10,935 nt of DNA from Pseudomonadota bacterium (GTDB lineage: Bacteria > Pseudomonadota > Gammaproteobacteria > UBA5335), in assembly GCA_002862965.1 (NCBI GenBank), contig PKCW01000061.1, forward strand, positions 1 to 10,935. Direction: 5' to 3'. Shown one piece after another: positions 8,488 to 10,935 of this stretch. The notes under the pieces were generated by a model that saw nothing but the letters and a program-made list of their open reading frames with translations, did not search any database and was not told the DNA's origin. The position numbers and the translations under genes are program-made. Numbering within the stretch: the first letter of the stretch is position 1; each line of letters begins with the position of its first letter.

Positions 8488-8754
8488 ATGCCGGCGATGC
8501 CCTGGCAGTTCGTGCGCCTGCAACGCGAGGCGCGCTATGTGGAATTGCGGCTGCAGCCGGACCTGTTCGGCTGGGTGGTCACGCGCGTCGCCGGCGACGT
8601 GCAAGGCGGCGGCGGAACCCGCAGGACCACCCCCTGCGCCGACTATCCCGAGGCGATCCACCTCTGGAACCGCGCGGTGCGCGCCTGCAAGCGCCGCGGC
8701 TACGCGCCGGTCGCGCCCGCATCGGCGCCCTCGCCTGCGCCGCTTTCTGCCTGA
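8488..8754 (+). CDS. Small stand-alone WGR-like domain protein
   Basis: An 88-residue protein made almost entirely of one WGR-like domain (about residues 7-73). The match is in order: VRLQREARYVELRLQPDLFG (9-28, the family's R-Y-x-L-x-L-x-x-x-L-F-G core), W29 and R33, a glycine-rich turn QGGGGTRR, and the closing helix YPEAIHLWNRAVRACKRRGY (53-72). The name-giving W-G-R-I-G strand is altered to A-G-D-V-Q (35-39). A Pro/Ala tail follows. WGR domains in PARP-type enzymes contact DNA and nucleic-acid ends, but bacterial single-domain members have no clear role. It starts 4 bp after the sufT stop, so it is probably co-transcribed with suf, though its ribosome site is weak; ATG 8497 is an alternative. 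Family assignment is by eye and moderately sure; function unknown. Confidence 0.75.
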   Translation: MPAMPWQFVRLQREARYVELRLQPDLFGWVVTRVAGDVQGGGGTRRTTPCADYPEAIHLWNRAVRACKRRGYAPVAPASAPSPAPLSA

Positions 8755-8780
8755 CGCCCGCGCCGCCTTGGGGGTGCGGC

Positions 8781-8793
8781 AATGTGTCACATT
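8781..8793. promoter_or_regulatory. 13-bp perfect palindrome, possible operator
   Basis: AATGTGTCACATT is a perfect inverted repeat of 6-bp arms (AATGTG/CACATT) around one central base, in otherwise GC-rich DNA. It ends about 21 bp before the candidate -10 box TAGACT and so covers the -35 region of the barrel-protein gene, a usual place for a repressor or activator. The binding protein is unknown. Confidence 0.4.
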
Positions 8794-8820
8794 CCGCGCG
8801 GTCGCGCCCCCCGTTAGACT
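8792..8820 (+). promoter_or_regulatory. Candidate promoter of the outer-membrane protein gene
   Basis: TAGACT (8815-8820) matches the sigma70 -10 consensus at 4 of 6 bases. The element 17 bp upstream, TTCCGC (8792-8797), is a poor -35 box and overlaps the palindrome at 8781-8793, which suggests a regulated promoter. A start near 8827 would give a leader of about 44 nt. The remaining intergenic bases from 8755 hold only a weak GCCGC/GCGGC stem (8762-8780) without a T run. Confidence 0.35.
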
Positions 8821-8870
8821 TTCTCGCCATGGTTGAACACGAACCCAATCCACGTGCGAGAAACCCGCCC

Positions 8871-9950
8871 ATGTTCCGAAGCCCTGCCACCTCACGTCTT
8901 GCCCGTCGTGCGGGCGCCCTCGCGCTGACCGCTGCGACCGGTGTGGCGCCGGCGCACGAGGATTGGCAGGGTGCGCGCGCCGATGCGCATGCGCCCATCG
9001 GCGTGATGGGCGATCACGTGCACAAGGCCGGCGAGTGGATGGTCGGCTACCGCTACATGCCGATGCATCAGGAAGGCTTGCGGGACGGCACGGATGCGGT
9101 GTCCAAGGAAGCGACCTACGGCAGCGCCGCCGCAGGCGGCTACGGCTACCACAACGCGCCGCGGGACATGGACATGGCCATGCACATGGTCGAGGTGATG
9201 TACGCCCCGACGGATCGCTGGACGCTGATGGCCATGGTCCCGTACCTCACCATGGACATGAGCGCCGAGTTGCACAGCCATGGCGATCATGCGCCCGTGC
9301 CCTACGACATGGCCTCGGACGGCGTGGGCGATGTCTCGCTGTCCGCGCTGTATCGCCTGACGCCGGTGACGAGCGCGCATCAGGCCATCGCCAGCCTGGG
9401 GCTCAGTGTCCCGACCGGCAGCATCACCGAAAAGGACGACATGCCCCATGGGGAGCACGGCGCGCCGATGGCGATGCGACTGGAATACCCCATGCAGCTC
9501 GGTTCGGGGACCTACGATCTCAAGCCCGGCCTCACCTATGTCGGTCAGGGCGAGCGCTGGTCCTGGGGCGGACAGGGCATCGCCACCCTCCGCACCGGCG
9601 AGAACGACGAGGGCTACACCCTCGGCCATCGCGCCGACCTGACCGGCTGGCTCGCCTACGGCTGGACGCCGGCCGTGAGCACCTCGCTGCGCCTGGCCGT
9701 TGCCGCCTGGGGCAACATCGACGGTCGGGACGCGCGGATTTCGCCCACCATGTCCCCCGCCGCCGATCCGCGCGCCCAAGGCGGCGAACGGGTCGACGTC
9801 GGGGTCGGCGCCAATTTTTATGTCCCGGAGGGCCCTTTGCGGGGCCATCGCCTGGGATTGGAAGTCCTCTTGCCGGTCGCCCAGCGTCTGGACGGCCCGC
9901 AATTGGAGACGGACTGGGCAGCCGTGCTCGGCTGGCAGTACGCCTTTTGA
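8871..9950 (+). CDS. Secreted Met/His-rich protein, predicted outer-membrane beta-barrel (phenol MetA-like transporter family)
   Basis: A 359-residue protein with a signal peptide: basic RLARR, hydrophobic AGALALTAATGVA, and a likely cut after APA (residue 28), leaving HEDW. The mature part alternates short amphipathic strands and turns and ends in WQYAF, the terminal phenylalanine signature of outer-membrane barrels. Motifs such as YAPTDRWTLMAMVPYL, GLSVPTGSI, LGSGTYDLKPGLTYVGQG and GPQLETDWAAVLGWQYAF are typical of proteins loosely annotated as transporters related to PF13557 (Phenol_MetA_deg). Unusual are Met/His clusters: MPMHQE (63-68), MDMAMHMVEVM (100-110), MAM and MDM (120-130), and HSHGDH (135-140), suggestive of metal, perhaps copper, contact. 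Start at ATG 8871 rather than 8829 or GTG 8784 because it puts the signal peptide at the N-terminus. It has its own promoter region and terminator, so it is probably a single-gene unit. Location is well supported; substrate is not known. Confidence 0.8.
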   Translation: MFRSPATSRLARRAGALALTAATGVAPAHEDWQGARADAHAPIGVMGDHVHKAGEWMVGYRYMPMHQEGLRDGTDAVSKEATYGSAAAGGYGYHNAPRDMDMAMHMVEVMYAPTDRWTLMAMVPYLTMDMSAELHSHGDHAPVPYDMASDGVGDVSLSALYRLTPVTSAHQAIASLGLSVPTGSITEKDDMPHGEHGAPMAMRLEYPMQLGSGTYDLKPGLTYVGQGERWSWGGQGIATLRTGENDEGYTLGHRADLTGWLAYGWTPAVSTSLRLAVAAWGNIDGRDARISPTMSPAADPRAQGGERVDVGVGANFYVPEGPLRGHRLGLEVLLPVAQRLDGPQLETDWAAVLGWQYAF

Positions 9951-9984
9951 TGTCACCCTCTCAGCCTCTTGTTGCCTGATGTTG

Positions 9985-10009
9985 CGCCGGGGAAACCCGG
10001 CGTTTTTTT
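9985..10009 (+). terminator. Intrinsic terminator after the barrel-protein gene
   Basis: CGCCGGG and CCCGGCG form a perfect 7-bp GC-rich stem with a GAAA tetraloop (9985-10002), followed directly by seven T residues. This is a strong rho-independent terminator for plus-strand transcription and lies 34 bp after the stop at 9950. The T run touches the stop codon of the convergent gene. On the minus strand no T run follows the stem, so it looks one-directional. The rest of the gap 9951-9984 holds nothing evident. Confidence 0.92.
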
Positions 10010-10935
10010 CAGGTCTGGTTCCACAACCCGAGGTCAGGCGGCGCCCAGTTCCAGTAGACCTGCTGGATCAGATAGGGGTGGGGGTGGTGGCGCAGATGAT
10101 GACGCATCAGGGTGACGGGCACGATGCGCGGCACCTGGCCCAGTCGATAGGCCGTGATTGCCTCGTCGATCTCGGTTTTGTCCGATGGCCCGAGCGGCTT
10201 TTTCAGATAGCCCATGGCGTGGTAGAGCACATTCGCATGGCGTGTGCGGGTGGCGCGGTAACGCAGCGCCCGCATGAATGCGTGCCCGTAGTGCGCCGTG
10301 GCGTCGGCCAGTGGAGTCCGGCCCAGATCGGCCACGACGTGGCCGAGGGCGCGCAAGGGCTCGGTGCCATGAGCCATCAGCAGCAGCTTGTGTCGAGTAT
10401 GGAATCGCACCAGCGCTTCCGGCGTTGCGCCGATCGCCAGGAGGGCGCGCCAGCGGGCGTAGGCATAGACCCGCTCGAGAAAGTTCTCCCGCAACGCGGC
10501 ATCCTGGAGCCGGCCTTCCTCTTCCGCCGGCAGCAGCGGCAGGCTGTTCAGGATGGCGTCGGCGTAGATGCCGCGGCCGCGGTGGTGGGCGTTGCCGTTC
10601 GGATCATGCACCTTGACGCGCGCCATGCCGCAGCTCGGCGAGCGGGCCTTGAACAGATAGCCGCTGAGCTCCTGCGCATCGGCCGCGATGCGCCACCCGT
10701 AGTCCGCCAGGTCCGCGGTGACGTCGAGCGATGGATCGGCAATGCCGCGCGCCCGCACCGCCGCGCCCTCCTGCACCAGACGCAGCGGCGGCCGCGGCGC
10801 GCCCAGCCCGATCGCCATTTCCGGGCAGAGGGGGCGAAACGCGAAATGCGGCGCAAGCGCCTCGAGTATGTAGCGATCGCGCTTGTGGCCGCCGTCGTAA
10901 CGCACCGGCTCGCCGAGCAGGCAGGCGCTGATGCC
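10009..10935 (-). CDS. DUF523-DUF1722 protein (TudS/RudS-type Fe-S desulfidase family), 5' end missing
   Basis: Visible are 308 residues beginning GISACLLGEPVRYDGGHK, which is the family's N-terminus within a few codons of the start, so only the first residues lie outside the window. Residues 1 to about 135 are a DUF523 domain with three conserved cysteines: C5 (SACLLG), C37 (PLCPE) and C102 (SPSCGM). In TudS-type enzymes three such cysteines hold a [4Fe-4S] cluster whose free iron takes sulfur from thiolated uracil. Residues about 140-300 are a DUF1722 (YbgA-like) domain: LRENFLERVYAYARWRALLA, RFHTRHKLLLMAH, HANVLYHAMGYLKKPL and ending YLIQQVYWNWAP. From memory, fused DUF523-DUF1722 proteins include RudS, which removes sulfur from 4-thiouridine in tRNA. 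It points against the plus-strand genes and has its own unit. Domain calls are firm; exact substrate is inferred. A shorter GTG start at 10905 would lose C5 and is rejected. Confidence 0.92.
   Translation of the reverse strand, partial: GISACLLGEPVRYDGGHKRDRYILEALAPHFAFRPLCPEMAIGLGAPRPPLRLVQEGAAVRARGIADPSLDVTADLADYGWRIAADAQELSGYLFKARSPSCGMARVKVHDPNGNAHHRGRGIYADAILNSLPLLPAEEEGRLQDAALRENFLERVYAYARWRALLAIGATPEALVRFHTRHKLLLMAHGTEPLRALGHVVADLGRTPLADATAHYGHAFMRALRYRATRTRHANVLYHAMGYLKKPLGPSDKTEIDEAITAYRLGQVPRIVPVTLMRHHLRHHPHPYLIQQVYWNWAPPDLGLWNQT

Noticed and set aside
8762..8780. GCCGC/GCGGC stem after the WGR-like gene as the suf operon terminator
   Set aside because: Only 5 bp with a 9-base loop and no T run; too weak to call in DNA this GC-rich.
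10009..10905. GTG 10905 as the start of the DUF523-DUF1722 gene
   Set aside because: The frame continues upstream through GISACLLGEP, which holds the first conserved cysteine, so the true start lies beyond the window edge.

Overview
The window is about 10.9 kb of very GC-rich, densely packed DNA. It looks like a chromosome segment from a gammaproteobacterium, possibly near the Xanthomonadaceae or the Chromatiales/Ectothiorhodospiraceae. The grounds are the gene set and order (a SUF regulator of the gammaproteobacterial Rrf2 type followed by sufBCDS, sufU and sufT), uniform base composition and the protein sequences themselves. No tRNA, rRNA, CRISPR array, insertion sequence or phage gene was seen.

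Layout. (1) Positions 1-1953, minus strand: a cytochrome bd / cyanide-insensitive-type quinol oxidase operon, cydA (complete, 452 aa) then cydB. cydB is abnormal: after about residue 152 it turns in frame into what reads as the C-terminal tail of a short-chain dehydrogenase, so it is either a chimeric assembly or a truncated, fused gene. (2) 1954-2199: divergent control region with a candidate promoter for each side and a GGGGAC/GTCCCC inverted repeat at the suf transcription start. (3) 2200-8483, plus strand: a seven-gene SUF iron-sulfur cluster operon, Rrf2 regulator-sufB-sufC-sufD-sufS-sufU-sufT, with several ATGA/TGATG overlaps. (4) 8488-8754: a small stand-alone WGR-like protein on the tail of that operon. 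(5) 8755-9950: a short control region with a 13-bp perfect palindrome, then a secreted Met/His-rich predicted outer-membrane beta-barrel, closed by a strong intrinsic terminator. (6) 10009-10935, minus strand: a DUF523-DUF1722 protein (TudS/RudS-type iron-sulfur desulfidase family), its first few codons cut off by the window edge.

How it fits together. SufS takes sulfur from cysteine, SufU (with all its zinc and sulfur-accepting ligands) relays it, the SufBCD ATPase scaffold builds clusters, SufT helps mature targets, and the Rrf2 protein with three conserved cysteines probably senses cluster supply and controls the operon. The divergent bd-type oxidase removes oxygen and resists respiratory poisons, so pairing it with Fe-S assembly makes sense as a stress-response neighbourhood. 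The DUF523 protein is itself a probable [4Fe-4S] enzyme. Nothing here is clearly a wholly new system. The most unusual points are the cydB/dehydrogenase junction, the degenerate WGR protein behind the suf operon, and the palindrome in front of the Met/His-rich barrel protein.
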